64,000 nucleotides of DNA from an uncultured Oscillospiraceae bacterium (GCA_944385445.1 CALWXF010000008.1:1-64000); one strand, 5' to 3'. Shown: positions 28,464 to 37,432, counted from the first letter of the stretch. Notes: generated from the letters alone by a model not told the origin. Program-made: numbers and translations.

Positions 28464-29035
28464 ACCTTCTCCGATTTCTCAGGCGCACCCTTGCGCCCCT
28501 GGCAGGGACGCTCCGCTGGGCCCGATTTCTCCCCGATGAGAAATCGGGGAAAGAATCGCCAAAGGCGGGGCCTTCCCCCGCCTTGTGGAATCCACCCCGC
28601 GGTACGGGGAGCCCCTGCGTCCTCCTTTTTGCGGCCCTTGGCCTGGTGGGGTCACATAGATGGCATGGCAGTTCTTTTGTAAGTGCCAGCTTTTACGGCA
28701 AGTAAAACTTCTACTTCCAGGGCCTTACCCTGGTGAGCCGCTGTTCTCAGCTAACGAAAGACTGGCTCCCGGCGGCGGGAACGCCGCTTGGCCAGGGTAG
28801 GCCCGGCTGTGGAAACCACCTGGCGATAGGGCCAGCTGCCCAAGGTGGCCTGGTGTGGTGGCACAAACAGGAGCCACAGCAAGGGTGACGGGCCGAATCT
28901 AGGCTTGACGCATGGACAGCCTCGTACCCCAGGGAGGTCCTTAGGGGGGAACGCCCTAAGCGGGTTTTGGTTCCTTTTGACCGGGCAAAAGGAACCCCCA
29001 GCGGGAAGCGTCCCCACCAGGCTGGCAAGCCTGAA
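28464..29035. mobile_element. Large inverted-terminus intergenic element, copy C
   Basis: About 572 bp, same order as copies A and B, with GTCACATAGATGGC at 28651-28664, hairpins at both ends and the right end CACCAGGCTGGCAAGCC. The left end belongs to the second type (CTTCTCCGATTTCTCAGG). A matching right end of that second type occurs further out at 29236-29300, beyond the REP-like unit, so two nested or overlapping elements are likely. The stretch 28293-29501 holds this repeat material and terminators but no gene. Confidence 0.72.
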
Positions 29036-29053
29036 CGAGGCCTTTTAGAAGAA

Positions 29054-29221
29054 CAACCCCCTCAGTCTCGTCGGTGCGGACTGAGTATCCCTCGCCTCGC
29101 CCCTGGGAGGCGGGGCAAGTCTCGCTCACACCGTCGCACCTCCTCTCCCCACCAAACCCGCTTGCGCTGGGCTTTGGCGGGGACCCCATAATGCAGCCAG
29201 CTCCCCTTGCACAGGGGAGCC
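29054..29221 (-). repeat. REP-like unit (-) carrying a ~115-nt insert
   Basis: Starts CAACCCCCTCAGTC and ends CAGCTCCCC..GGGGAGCC, as the short units do. The middle hairpin is replaced by about 115 nt containing GCCTCGCCCCTGGGAGGCGG and CTTGCGCTGGGCTTTGGCGG. Nearly identical inserts are found in the units at 38008-38176 and 41421-41587. Confidence 0.8.
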
Positions 29222-29341
29222 TTTGGGCATGGTATGGCCCCCAGCGGAGCGTCCCCGGCTGGGGCGCTGGTTTGCGCCGGAGAAATCGGAGAAGGACGAT
29301 TGTTCCGTTACCGCCTATGAGTGCCTTATGGAGGCACAAAC

Positions 29342-29373
29342 AAAAAAGACTCCGGGGCATTCCTGCCCCGGAG
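29342..29373 (-). terminator. Intrinsic terminator after the DnaI-like gene
   Basis: On the minus strand a perfect 10-bp stem (CTCCGGGGCA at 29350-29359 with 29364-29373) is followed by CTTTTTT. It lies about 130 bases downstream of the DnaI-like gene stop. Confidence 0.85.
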
Positions 29374-29501
29374 CAAAAAGAAAGAAGAAAAAGGAGAAAT
29401 GAAATGAAAAGAAGAAATCACTCTTGCTTGCAAGAATAAGGATACCCGCAATTCATTACAAATATTCATGTCCAATTGTTACAAAAGAATAAAATATTTT
29501 C

Positions 29502-30503
29502 CTATCTCTTCATCCGCCGAATGTCGTCCCCGTAGAAGGTCAGCTCCTGATAGGCTCCCGCCAGCCGGGACACCACCTGTGGAGTGTACCGGGCGCCGAT
29601 CTGCTCCATGGACAGATTGGTGGAGATGATGGTGTGTTTGCCCCCTTGCAGGCGGCTGTTCACCACCTCGTACAGGGTAGACTGGGCCAGGGGCGTGGTG
29701 AGCTCGCTGCCCAGGTCGTCCAGGATGAGCAGGTCGCAGTTCAGATACCGCCGGGTGTCGTCCCGGGCCTGCCGCTCCTGGCCCAAATCCCGGGAAAACT
29801 TCTTGGCCTCAAAGGTGGAAAACAGGCTGATGGCGGTGTCGTACACCACGGAATACCCACGCCCCGACACCTCCCGGGCGATACACCCGGACAGGAAGGT
29901 CTTGCCCAGCCCGGTGCCTCCAGACAGCAGCAGGTTGTGGAGGGGATAGTCGGGGAAGCGGCGGGCGAAGCCCTCGCACACCGTCACCACCCGCTTCATG
30001 TTCTCACGGGGGGAGCGTTTTCCCTCCCAGGGCTGGTCGGAGTACACGTCCAGGCGCAGGTGGTCGAAGTTTTGCTCGTCGGTGAGGTTTAACAGGGCAG
30101 TGAGGGCCTTCATCTGCTCCTGAGCGCACAGTTCTTTCAGACAGGTGCACATCTCCGCCCCTGCCCATCCACTGTCCCCGCATTTGGTGCAGGCGGGGGT
30201 GGGGTCCAGGGCGTCGGGCTCATAGCCCAGGGTGTGCAACAGCTCCGCCCGCTGGGCCTGGAGCTCCAAATTGCGCCGCCGGATATCGGCGATCTCCGGG
30301 CCGTCGGCCTGAATGGGCTTGCCGGAGATGGCCAGTCCCGCCAACTCCGCCATGGTGCCGCCGATGGCCCGGTCCAACTCCCTCAGCCGGGGCTGGCGGC
30401 GGTAGAGCTCCTGTTCCAGGTCCCAGCGGCGGCGCTCCCGGATCTCTTTCCGCCGGGCCAGCCGGGCAGAGGCCCGCTGGACAATGGCTGCATCGTAGGA
30501 CAT
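29502..30503 (-). CDS. DnaI/DnaC-like helicase loader ATPase
   Basis: 333-residue AAA+ protein that probably loads the replicative helicase at the primosome. An N-terminal coiled and basic region (about 1-80), a Cys cluster (CTKCGDSGWAGAEMCTC, about 107-123, zinc-binding as in DnaI), Walker A GGTGLGKT and Walker B LLILDDLGSE, then sensor-type STNLSMEQI and an RLAG..ARG-like end. It starts directly at the stop codon of the DnaD-like gene, so the two loaders form one operon. IstB-type transposition ATPases are related, but the Cys cluster and partner argue for DnaI. Confidence 0.9.
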   Translation of the reverse strand: MSYDAAIVQRASARLARRKEIRERRRWDLEQELYRRQPRLRELDRAIGGTMAELAGLAISGKPIQADGPEIADIRRRNLELQAQRAELLHTLGYEPDALDPTPACTKCGDSGWAGAEMCTCLKELCAQEQMKALTALLNLTDEQNFDHLRLDVYSDQPWEGKRSPRENMKRVVTVCEGFARRFPDYPLHNLLLSGGTGLGKTFLSGCIAREVSGRGYSVVYDTAISLFSTFEAKKFSRDLGQERQARDDTRRYLNCDLLILDDLGSELTTPLAQSTLYEVVNSRLQGGKHTIISTNLSMEQIGARYTPQVVSRLAGAYQELTFYGDDIRRMKR

Positions 30504-31490
30504 TTAGTTCCCACCTTTCTCCTGTTCCTGCAAGAATTGGTCCAGCCAGTCTGCCTGCTGCTGGATGCGGCTGGCGCTGGGCTGGTAGTTCTCCTGAGGC
30601 CGGGCCCCCTGAGTCTGGGGCTGGGCTTTGCGGGTCTGGCCGCCCCGCTCCTGCTCCACCTGCTGGGGGGTGGTATAGCCGGACTTTTTCCAGGACTCCA
30701 GAATTTTATTCACATAGGGCCAATTCATCTGACCCTTGCGGTAAATGGTGCGCTCATAGGCCAGGTGGATCATCTCATCCGAGAAGCCCCACTGAACCCA
30801 GCGGTGGATGTACTCCCGCTCCTTGTCGATGGCGGGCCGCTTCTGGGTGACCCCCACGGCGGACAGCACCCCCCATTCCCGCTGGTCGATGCTCTCCTGG
30901 TCTCGGAGATATTCCTCCGCCCGCTCCACAGTGGTGATGCCCAGCCGCTTCCACCGGAAGGCCTCCCGCTTCACCTCGGTCATGCGAGGCAGGGGGGAGG
31001 CGTCCCCCTTTTGGCGGCGGCTGGAGCGGACCACATACCCGGCCAGCATGAAGATGACCTCCACGGGCAGGGCCAGGTAGTCGTAAATGGTGTACAGGCT
31101 CTTCAGGTCGGTGTCCGAGAACACCCGGCCCAGCAGCCGCTCCATCTCCTGGGCCAGCCCGTAAAAGCTCTGTTCCCGCTCCAGGGCGTCGGCAATGTCC
31201 CCACGGGTGTACTCCGGGGGCCGGTCATCCACCGCCGGGGCAGGCTGGGGGGCGGGGGAGACGCCGGGGCAGGCCCCCTGGGCCAGTCCCATGGCGGTGA
31301 GCCGGGCAAAGGCGGCGCTGATGCGGCCGGGGTCCCACCCCAGCTGTCGGGCGGCCTGGTCCGGGTTGCTCCCTGCCTGGAGCAGGGCCAGATATAACAG
31401 GGCGCAGTCCCCGTCCCCCGCATCCACCAGACGGCGGGCGGCCTGGGCGGTCATGGACAGCACCTCATTGGGCAACAGCAGCACGGACAT
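30504..31490 (-). CDS. DnaD-domain replication initiation protein
   Basis: 328-residue primosomal protein. The N-terminal winged-helix part (NEVLSMTAQAARRLV...) is followed by two DnaD_2-type domains containing FSDTDLKSLYTIYDYLALPVEVIFMLAGYV and AYERTIYRKGQMNWPYVNKILESW, the conserved YxxxI-type core that binds single-stranded DNA. A Gln-rich tail follows. DnaD remodels DNA and recruits the helicase loader; the downstream gene is that loader. It is transcribed from its own promoter at 31528-31556. Confidence 0.88.
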   Translation of the reverse strand: MSVLLLPNEVLSMTAQAARRLVDAGDGDCALLYLALLQAGSNPDQAARQLGWDPGRISAAFARLTAMGLAQGACPGVSPAPQPAPAVDDRPPEYTRGDIADALEREQSFYGLAQEMERLLGRVFSDTDLKSLYTIYDYLALPVEVIFMLAGYVVRSSRRQKGDASPLPRMTEVKREAFRWKRLGITTVERAEEYLRDQESIDQREWGVLSAVGVTQKRPAIDKEREYIHRWVQWGFSDEMIHLAYERTIYRKGQMNWPYVNKILESWKKSGYTTPQQVEQERGGQTRKAQPQTQGARPQENYQPSASRIQQQADWLDQFLQEQEKGGN

Positions 31491-31527
31491 GGGACTTCAC
31501 CTCCTTGTTTTTTCTCGTGTACCGTCT

Positions 31528-31556
31528 ATTTTACATGAAATCCCCGAACCTGACAA
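31528..31556 (-). promoter_or_regulatory. Promoter of the dnaD-dnaI unit
   Basis: Minus strand: TTGTCA (31556-31551), 17-bp spacer, TAAAAT (31533-31528), 38 bases before the DnaD-like start. Confidence 0.72.
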
Positions 31557-31603
31557 CAGAAAAATCCCGGCAAGTCCGGGGACTGCCGGGAAATATAGGG
31601 AAT

Positions 31604-31730
31604 CAATCCCTCAGTCTGCCTGACGGCAGACAGCCCCCTTTACACAAGGGGGCCGAAGGGCTATGCCGTGCCCAGAGCCTCCCTTGTGCAAAGGGAGGTG
31701 GCGCCGCCGTAGGCGGTGACGGAGGGATTG
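31604..31730. repeat. Inverted pair of REP-like units (- then +)
   Basis: A minus unit (31604-31654, CAATCCCTCAGTC...GGGGGCC) and a plus unit (31676-31730, GCCTCCC...GGAGGGATTG) separated by 21 nt. The pair therefore begins CAATCCCTC and ends GAGGGATTG. It lies between the lrgB stop and the dnaD promoter. Confidence 0.85.
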
Positions 31731-31750
31731 TCTCTGAACTTGCCTGAGTC

Positions 31751-32443
31751 TTACAAAAATTGTGCAAACACCGACGCAGACACCACGGTGAGTATCCCCG
31801 CTACCGCAATGGCCAGGCTGCTCATGGCGCCCTCCACCTCGCCCAACTCCATGGCCTTGGCGGTGCCAATGGCGTGGGCGGAGTTGCCCAGGGCCAGACC
31901 CTTGGCGATGGGGTGACGGATGCGGAAAAGGGAGAAGATGAATTCTCCAATGACATTGCCCAAAATTCCCGTGACAATGATGACGGCGGTGGTGATGGCC
32001 ACCACGCCCCCCAGCTCCCGGGACAGCTCCATGCCGATGGCGGTAGTCACCGACTTGGGCAGCAGGGTCACATACAGCTGGTGGTCCAGCCCGAAGAGCA
32101 CCGACAGGGCCAGAATGCCCAGCCCTCCGGCCAGGATGCCCGCCCCCAGGCCGCAGAGAATGGCCAGCCAGTGGGTTTTCAGCAGCTTCAGCTGCCGATA
32201 CAGGGGCACCGCCAGGGCCACCGTGGCGGGGGTGAGCAGGTAGGACAGGTACTGGGCCCCTTCGTAGTAGTCCCCGTAGGGGATGCCCAGGGCCTTGTTG
32301 AACAAGATGACGCAGACGATGGCGATGAGCAGGGGATTGAGGATGGCCAGGGCGAACTTGCGCCGCAGCAGCAGCCCCACCTCATAGGCGATGAGGCTCA
32401 CGCCCACCCCGAAAAACAGGGAATTGCCCAGAAACTCAGTCAT
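31751..32443 (-). CDS. lrgB: LrgB/CidB-family membrane protein
   Basis: 230-residue polytopic membrane protein, partner of LrgA. The pair modulates murein hydrolase activity and, in some species, exports small organic acids. Family sequences visible: NPLLIAIVCVILFNKALGIPYGDYYEGAQYLSYLLTPATVALAVPLY and LPKSVTTAIGMELSRELGG, then AHAIGTAKAMELGEVEGAMSSLAI. Eight or so hydrophobic segments. It overlaps lrgA by 8 bases, so they are translationally coupled. Confidence 0.93.
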   Translation of the reverse strand: MTEFLGNSLFFGVGVSLIAYEVGLLLRRKFALAILNPLLIAIVCVILFNKALGIPYGDYYEGAQYLSYLLTPATVALAVPLYRQLKLLKTHWLAILCGLGAGILAGGLGILALSVLFGLDHQLYVTLLPKSVTTAIGMELSRELGGVVAITTAVIIVTGILGNVIGEFIFSLFRIRHPIAKGLALGNSAHAIGTAKAMELGEVEGAMSSLAIAVAGILTVVSASVFAQFL

Positions 32444-32792
32444 GCTTCTCCCTCCATTTCATGACAAACTGGGTCACATGACCCGTGACCACCATCACCA
32501 GCACCGTGGTGAGCACCATGATGACCAGCACGGGCACCAGAACCGGGCGCAGCTGCTCCCAGCTCTCGGTGAGCCCCACGGCGGCGGGGACGAACATCAC
32601 CGGCATGATCTCAATGAGAAAGTCCGAGGCTCGCTCCACCTGGTCCAGGCGGAGAATCCCGGTGCACAGGCACAGAAGCATCAGCACCAGGCCGTACACA
32701 CTGGCCGGCACCGGCAGAGGCAGCAGGGCGTGGAGCCCTTCCCCCACCAGGGACAGCAGCAGAATGATGAGAAATTGACGCAATAGTTTCAA
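32436..32792 (-). CDS. lrgA: LrgA/CidA-family holin-like protein (TTG start)
   Basis: 118-residue membrane protein with four hydrophobic segments (LLRQFLIILLLSLVGEGLHAL, VYGLVLMLLCLC, FVPAAVGLTESW, VLTTVLVMVVTGHV), a holin-like partner of LrgB. The frame is open to an ATG at 32810, but GGAGGG lies 6 bases upstream of TTG 32792. The promoter -10 box at 32828-32833 would leave almost no leader before 32810. Family members start with MKLLRQ-like sequence, which supports TTG. Confidence 0.88.
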   Translation of the reverse strand: MKLLRQFLIILLLSLVGEGLHALLPLPVPASVYGLVLMLLCLCTGILRLDQVERASDFLIEIMPVMFVPAAVGLTESWEQLRPVLVPVLVIMVLTTVLVMVVTGHVTQFVMKWREKHD

Positions 32793-32827
32793 GGAGATCC
32801 CTCCAAACATGGAAATATACGTTCCAA

Positions 32828-32856
32828 ATAGTAGCTTGCCTCGCCCAAGTTGTCAA
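32828..32856 (-). promoter_or_regulatory. Promoter of lrgAB
   Basis: Minus strand: TTGACA (32856-32851), 17-bp spacer, TACTAT (32833-32828). Confidence 0.78.
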
Positions 32857-32923
32857 TCTTCAAAGTGTATAAAACCCCATTGCACCGGCTCTATCTTTCT
32901 TGCCAGATTCCTCCGGTTCCACC

Positions 32924-32952
32924 TTGACAGGGGAGGGGTGAGTGTGTATACT
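32924..32952 (+). promoter_or_regulatory. Promoter of the gntR-ABC operon
   Basis: TTGACA (32924-32929), 17-bp spacer, TATACT (32947-32952). The -10 box abuts the palindromic operator at 32951-32974. Confidence 0.85.
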
Positions 32953-32974
32953 TGTATTAAGTCAATAATACAAG
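32951..32974. promoter_or_regulatory. GntR (YtrA-type) operator
   Basis: CTTGTATTA and its reverse complement TAATACAAG, separated by 6 bases. It sits between the -10 box and the ribosome-binding site (AAGGAGG) of the gntR gene. Position and symmetry indicate autorepression, as known for YtrA-type regulators. Confidence 0.78.
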
Positions 32975-32985
32975 GAGGTGGACGG

Positions 32986-33354
32986 ATGGGTTGGAACGTA
33001 GAGGGCAGCGGCCCCATTTGGATGCAGCTGCACCGCCAGCTGATGCAGCGGATTTCCTCGGGGGTGTATCCCCGGGGGAGCAAAATTCCCACCGTGCGGG
33101 AGCTGGCCGCCGAGGCGGGGGTGAATCCCAACACCATGCAGCGGGCGCTTTCTCAGCTGGAGGCGGACGGACTGGTGGTGACCAACCGGACGGCGGGGCG
33201 CACCGTCACCGAGGACGGGGAAGTGCTGGCCAGCATGTGCCGCCAGCTGGCCCGGGAGCAAATTCGCAGTTATTTGGACGGGATGGAGCAGTTGGGCTTC
33301 ACCCGGCAGCAGGCCATCGACCTGGTGCAGACCTGGAAGGAGGAAGAGAGATGA
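32986..33354 (+). CDS. GntR-family regulator, YtrA subfamily
   Basis: 122-residue regulator: a winged helix (GPIWMQLHRQLMQRISSGVYPRGSKIPTVRELAAEAGVNPNTMQRALSQLEADGLV, about 8-66) and a short helical dimerisation tail. This compact form, followed by an ABC transporter, is the YtrA type, which usually represses its own operon and responds to envelope stress. GGAGGTGGACGG precedes ATG 32986. Its stop overlaps the ABC ATPase start. Confidence 0.92.
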   Translation: MGWNVEGSGPIWMQLHRQLMQRISSGVYPRGSKIPTVRELAAEAGVNPNTMQRALSQLEADGLVVTNRTAGRTVTEDGEVLASMCRQLAREQIRSYLDGMEQLGFTRQQAIDLVQTWKEEER

Positions 33355-34082
33355 ACCAAGATCTGATTGCGTGTCAAGGGCTGGGCAAGACCTTTTCCCA
33401 CACCAAGGCCCTCACCGATGTGAATCTGAACATCGGGCGGGGGAAGCTGGTGGGGTTGCTGGGGCCCAACGGCTCGGGCAAGACCACCCTCATCAAGCTC
33501 ATGTGCGGGCTGTTGCAGCCCAGCTTTGGCTCCCTGACCATCAACGGCTATACCCCCGGAGTGGAGACCAAGGCCCATGTGAGCTATCTGCCTGACCGGA
33601 TGTACTTTGCCGACTGGATGAAAACCCGGGATTTGCTCAGCTTTTTCCAGGACTTCTACCCGGATTTTGACCGCAAGAAGGCGGAGGACATGTGCGCCAG
33701 CCTGAAGATTCAGCCCGGCGACCGCATCAAGTCCATGTCCAAGGGCACCAAGGAGAAGCTGCAGCTGAGCCTGGCCATGAGCCGCCAGTCCTACCTGTAT
33801 CTTCTGGATGAGCCCATCGCCGGGGTGGACCCGGCGGCCCGTGACTTTATTTTGAACACCATTTTGACCAACTATAACCCCGAGGCCACCGTGCTCATCT
33901 CCACCCACCTCATTGGAGACGTGGAGCGGGTGCTGGACGAGGTGGTGTTCCTCCACCAGGGCCGAGTGGTGGGCCACGAGGCGGTGGACGACATCCGAGC
34001 CCGGGAGGGCAAGAGCGTGGACGACGTGTTCCGGGACATGTTCCGGGCCAATCCCCAGGGAGGTGACTACTATGCTGGCTAA
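33351..34082 (+). CDS. ABC transporter ATPase (YtrB-like)
   Basis: 243-residue nucleotide-binding subunit. Walker A LLGPNGSGKTT (about 35-45), Q-loop region VSYLPDRMYF, signature MSKGTKEKLQLSLA (an unusual SKGT form seen in YtrB/EcsA relatives), Walker B YLYLLDEPIAGVDP and ISTHLIGDVE. ATG overlaps the gntR stop (ATGA) and the gene overlaps the permease by 11 bases. The substrate is unknown. Confidence 0.92.
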   Translation: MNQDLIACQGLGKTFSHTKALTDVNLNIGRGKLVGLLGPNGSGKTTLIKLMCGLLQPSFGSLTINGYTPGVETKAHVSYLPDRMYFADWMKTRDLLSFFQDFYPDFDRKKAEDMCASLKIQPGDRIKSMSKGTKEKLQLSLAMSRQSYLYLLDEPIAGVDPAARDFILNTILTNYNPEATVLISTHLIGDVERVLDEVVFLHQGRVVGHEAVDDIRAREGKSVDDVFRDMFRANPQGGDYYAG

Positions 34083-34884
34083 ACTGCTGAAATATGACTT
34101 CAAAGCCATGTTCAAGATTTTCCTGCCCCTGTGGGGGGTGCTGCTGGTGGTGTCCGGGATCAACCGCCTGTTTACAGGTGCTGGCCTGGATGCCGAGCAG
34201 GGCCTGGGTCTGGTCAACTCCCTGATGGTGCTGCTGTATGTGCTGCTCATTGTGGCGGTGATGGTGGTGACCACGGTGATCATCATTGCCCGGTTCTATC
34301 AGGGCCTCTTGAAGGACGAGGGCTACCTCATGTTCACCATTCCCGTCAAGCCCTGGCAGCTGGTGGCCTCCAAGCTCATCAGCGCTGTGGTGATCTCCAT
34401 GCTCAGTGTCCTGGTGGCGATTGTCAGTGTACTGATTATTGCCAGTTATCAGGGCTTCTTCTACGACTTGACCCAGGTGTGGGAGGTTCTGGCCAGAATG
34501 ACCCCCAACGCCAATGGACTGGCAATTTTGTCGGTGGTGTCTGTGTTTGTGGGGCTCATTTGTGCGGTGTCCCAGGTGTACGCCTCCATGGCCCTGGGCC
34601 ATCTGGCGGGCAGCCACCGGGTGGGCTTTGCGGTGCTGGCCTTCATCGTGCTCAGCATGGCCTGGTCCACCGTGGGCACCGTCATCGGCCTGTTTGGCTA
34701 CCCGGATGTGACCACCTCTCTGACCACGGTGACCGTAGAGTCCGAAGCGGCCCAGGTCATGTCTGTGTTCTCCGATGTGATGGGCACCGCTCTGATCTGG
34801 GGCCTGGTCCTGGACGTGGTGCGCTGCGTGGTCCACCTGATTATCACCAACTACATCCTCAGCCGTCGGCTGAATCTGGAGTAA
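34072..34884 (+). CDS. ABC transporter permease
   Basis: 270-residue membrane protein with about six hydrophobic segments (IFLPLWGVLLVVSGINRL, LMVLLYVLLIVAVMVVTTVIIIA, VVISMLSVLVAIVSVLIIA, ANGLAILSVVSVFVGLI, AVLAFIVLSMAWSTVG, ALIWGLVLDVVRCVV). It is the partner of the preceding ATPase, whose 3' end it overlaps. ABC-2-like; no substrate-specific feature seen. Confidence 0.88.
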   Translation: MLAKLLKYDFKAMFKIFLPLWGVLLVVSGINRLFTGAGLDAEQGLGLVNSLMVLLYVLLIVAVMVVTTVIIIARFYQGLLKDEGYLMFTIPVKPWQLVASKLISAVVISMLSVLVAIVSVLIIASYQGFFYDLTQVWEVLARMTPNANGLAILSVVSVFVGLICAVSQVYASMALGHLAGSHRVGFAVLAFIVLSMAWSTVGTVIGLFGYPDVTTSLTTVTVESEAAQVMSVFSDVMGTALIWGLVLDVVRCVVHLIITNYILSRRLNLE

Positions 34885-34899
34885 GAGAAGCGTAAAAAA

Positions 34900-35021
34900 G
34901 CCTCCCTTGTGTAAAGGAAGGTGGCCCGGCGCTAGCCGGGTCGGAGGGATTGTCGGCGGCTGGGTAACGTCAACCCCTCAGTCAGCCTCGCGGCTGACAG
35001 CTCCCCTTACACAGGGGAGCC
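34900..35021. repeat. Inverted pair of REP-like units (+ then -)
   Basis: Plus unit 34900-34952 and minus unit 34971-35021 with 18 nt between them, the tails (GGGATTG and CAACCCC) facing each other. It lies between two ABC transporter gene pairs. Confidence 0.85.
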
Positions 35022-35086
35022 TATGGCTGGGTGCAGTTCAGGCACTCAGACGATGGGCAATGAAAGACAGAGGAGGAGTTTTCCCC

Positions 35087-35803
35087 ATGCAGTTGATTCT
35101 TGACCAAATTTGCAAGTCTTTCGGCACCAAAGAGGTGCTGAAAAACGCCAGCTTTACCTTTGAACAGGGAAAGATTTACGGCCTTTTGGGCCGTAACGGT
35201 TCGGGCAAAACCACCCTGTTCAACTGCCTGTCCGCCGAGTTCCCCGCCGACGGGGGCACGGTGTCCCTGGTGGACGAGTATGGCCAGACCCGCACCCCCA
35301 AGCAAGGGGACATCGGCTATGTGCTGTCCACCCCGGTGGTGCCGGAATTTCTCACCGGCACCGAGTTTGTCAAGTTCTTTCAGGAGATTTCTCAGGACAA
35401 GAGCGGCCGCACCCCGGACCAGTGGCTGGAGCTGGTGGGGCTGGAACCTGACGACCGAAACCGGCTCATGCGGGGCTACTCCCACGGCATGAAGCACAAG
35501 ATTCAGATGCTGTGCTTCCTCATCGGCAGACCTCCGGTGATTTTGCTGGATGAGCCCCTCACCAGCTTTGACGTGGTGGCGGCTCTGGAGATGAAAAACC
35601 TGCTGCGGGAGATGAAAGGGGACCATATCATCCTCTTTTCCACCCACATTCTCCAGCTGGCCCAGGACCTGTGCGACGAGATCGTGCTGCTCCACCAGGG
35701 AGAGCTGGAGGGGGTGGACAACGCCAAAATCCACACGCCCCAGTTTGAGTCCTACATTGTGGACCTGCTCACCCAGGAGGACGAGGAGGAGGTGGCCCCG
35801 TGA
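35087..35803 (+). CDS. ABC transporter ATPase
   Basis: 238-residue nucleotide-binding subunit. Walker A LLGRNGSGKTT (about 33-43), signature YSHGMKHKIQMLCF, Walker B VILLDEPLTSFD and the H-loop FSTHILQLAQ. AGGAGGAG lies 7 bases before ATG 35087; the frame is open further upstream through the REP-like repeat but has no start signal there. Its end overlaps the next gene by 4 bases. Probably exports an unidentified substrate with the following membrane protein. Confidence 0.9.
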   Translation: MQLILDQICKSFGTKEVLKNASFTFEQGKIYGLLGRNGSGKTTLFNCLSAEFPADGGTVSLVDEYGQTRTPKQGDIGYVLSTPVVPEFLTGTEFVKFFQEISQDKSGRTPDQWLELVGLEPDDRNRLMRGYSHGMKHKIQMLCFLIGRPPVILLDEPLTSFDVVAALEMKNLLREMKGDHIILFSTHILQLAQDLCDEIVLLHQGELEGVDNAKIHTPQFESYIVDLLTQEDEEEVAP

Positions 35804-37428
35804 ACCTCACCTGTGCCTCCCAGATCTACCGCATCCGCTCGGCCATAGCGGGCAATCGGCTGGTGTACTGGCTGGGCCGGGTGCCCCTCTTGAAGCGGAT
35901 TTTTACCGACAAGCTGTACGCCGCCACCGAGGGCAAGCTGGTGCTGTCCATCCTGGTGTCCCTCTATCGGGGAGTCACCGCCCTGCTGGGCAAGGCCATC
36001 TACCTGGCCCTCACCTGGCTGGTGCCCCTGGCTCTGGCGGATGTGAAAATTCTGTCCCCGGAGGGGTTTTCCATGTCGGTGTGGATTTTCTTCTGGCTCA
36101 GCTTTGTGGTGGGTACCATGATACAGCCCATATCCGTGGAGCCCTCCCAGCTGAAGTACACCTGCGTGCGCCAGATGGGCATGGACGCCACCCAGTACCA
36201 GACCACCGAGATGGTCACCCACCACCTGGCCATGTTTGCGGGCTTCACCCCCTTCCTCATGCTGTGGGGCGGGCTCACCGGGGCGGGGGTGCTCCGGGGG
36301 CTGCTGCTATCCCTGGCCCTGGCCGGGGTGCGTATGATGGCCGAGTGGTTCCACCTCATGCTGTACGCCAAATTCCGCTGTCTGCCCAGCGGCAAGGTGG
36401 GGTACATCCTGGCCTTGACGGTGGTCTGCCTGGCCCTGGCCTACTTGCCCATGCTCTTTGGGGTCATCCCGGCTCTGGACCAGGTGCTGCTCTATCCCGC
36501 CACCGTGGCCCTGCTGTTTGCCCTGGGCAGCCTGTGCGCCCGGGCCATCTCCCGCTACCCCTGCCACTATGAGCTGATTTTGGAGACCTGCCGGGCGGAG
36601 AAGCTCCCCGGCCAGGCCACCGTGAAAAACGCCAACCAGGCCCAGTTTGAGCAGGTGAAGCTCAAAGACAGCGACCTGGATACCCGTGTGGACTTCTCTC
36701 ACCTCCACGGCTGGCGGTATCTCCAGGCGGTGTTTTTCCGCCGCCACCGCCGGATGCTCCTCAAGCCCTTCTTTGTGGTCCTGGCCATTTTGGGAGGACT
36801 CACCGTGGTGGGATGTGTTGGAATCGTGTGGTTTCGGCTCCAGGGGCAAGGGCAGGAGATGGGGGAGGTGCTCTCCTATGTGACCAAGGCTTTGCCCATC
36901 TGTGTGTTCCTGCTGTACCTCATGGACAACACCGTGGGGGAGCGCATCTGCAAGGCCATGTTCTATAACTGCGACCTGGCGCTGCTGCGCTACGGCTGGT
37001 ACCGGGAGCGGGACGCCATTTTGAGGAACTTTTTCCTGCGCTGGCGGATGCTGTGCGGGGTGAATCTCATGCTCAGCGGGGCCGTGTGCGGGATGTTTGT
37101 CCTCCTCACCTTCCTGGGCGGGGGACGGCCTCCCGTGGGAGAGTTTATCCTGTTTTTGATGGCCATTTTGTCCCTGGGTGTGTTCTTTGCCACCCACTCC
37201 CTGGGCTTGTACTACATCTTCCAGCCCTATACCTCGGATTTGGACACCAAAAACCCCATATTCAAATTGTTGAATATCGCCATGTATGCGGTGTGCTGGG
37301 CGGCCTCACAGATCAAGAGCACCCCAACCTGGTTTGCCCTGCTGGTGTTCGGGGTGACTGTGGTCTACTCGGTGGTGATGCTGGCCCTGGTGCTGCGCCG
37401 GGCACCCAACACCTTCCGAGTGAAATAA
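35800..37428 (+). CDS. Large ABC-associated membrane protein
   Basis: 542-residue polytopic membrane protein starting at GTG 35800, overlapping the preceding ATPase. Two groups of hydrophobic segments (about 60-260 and 320-530) are joined by a hydrophilic stretch (about 250-310) with KNANQAQFEQVKLKDSDLDT. The coupling makes it the permease of the upstream ATPase. I do not recognise a named subfamily. Confidence 0.82.
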   Translation: MNLTCASQIYRIRSAIAGNRLVYWLGRVPLLKRIFTDKLYAATEGKLVLSILVSLYRGVTALLGKAIYLALTWLVPLALADVKILSPEGFSMSVWIFFWLSFVVGTMIQPISVEPSQLKYTCVRQMGMDATQYQTTEMVTHHLAMFAGFTPFLMLWGGLTGAGVLRGLLLSLALAGVRMMAEWFHLMLYAKFRCLPSGKVGYILALTVVCLALAYLPMLFGVIPALDQVLLYPATVALLFALGSLCARAISRYPCHYELILETCRAEKLPGQATVKNANQAQFEQVKLKDSDLDTRVDFSHLHGWRYLQAVFFRRHRRMLLKPFFVVLAILGGLTVVGCVGIVWFRLQGQGQEMGEVLSYVTKALPICVFLLYLMDNTVGERICKAMFYNCDLALLRYGWYRERDAILRNFFLRWRMLCGVNLMLSGAVCGMFVLLTFLGGGRPPVGEFILFLMAILSLGVFFATHSLGLYYIFQPYTSDLDTKNPIFKLLNIAMYAVCWAASQIKSTPTWFALLVFGVTVVYSVVMLALVLRRAPNTFRVK

Positions 37429-37432
37429 CAGC

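Noticed and set aside
29404-29439. Eleven-codon frame MKRRNHSCLQE with AAGGAG upstream
   Set aside because: Too short to support. It lies in the sequence between a repeat and the minus-strand DnaI-like gene, and nothing suggests a leader peptide for a plus-strand gene.
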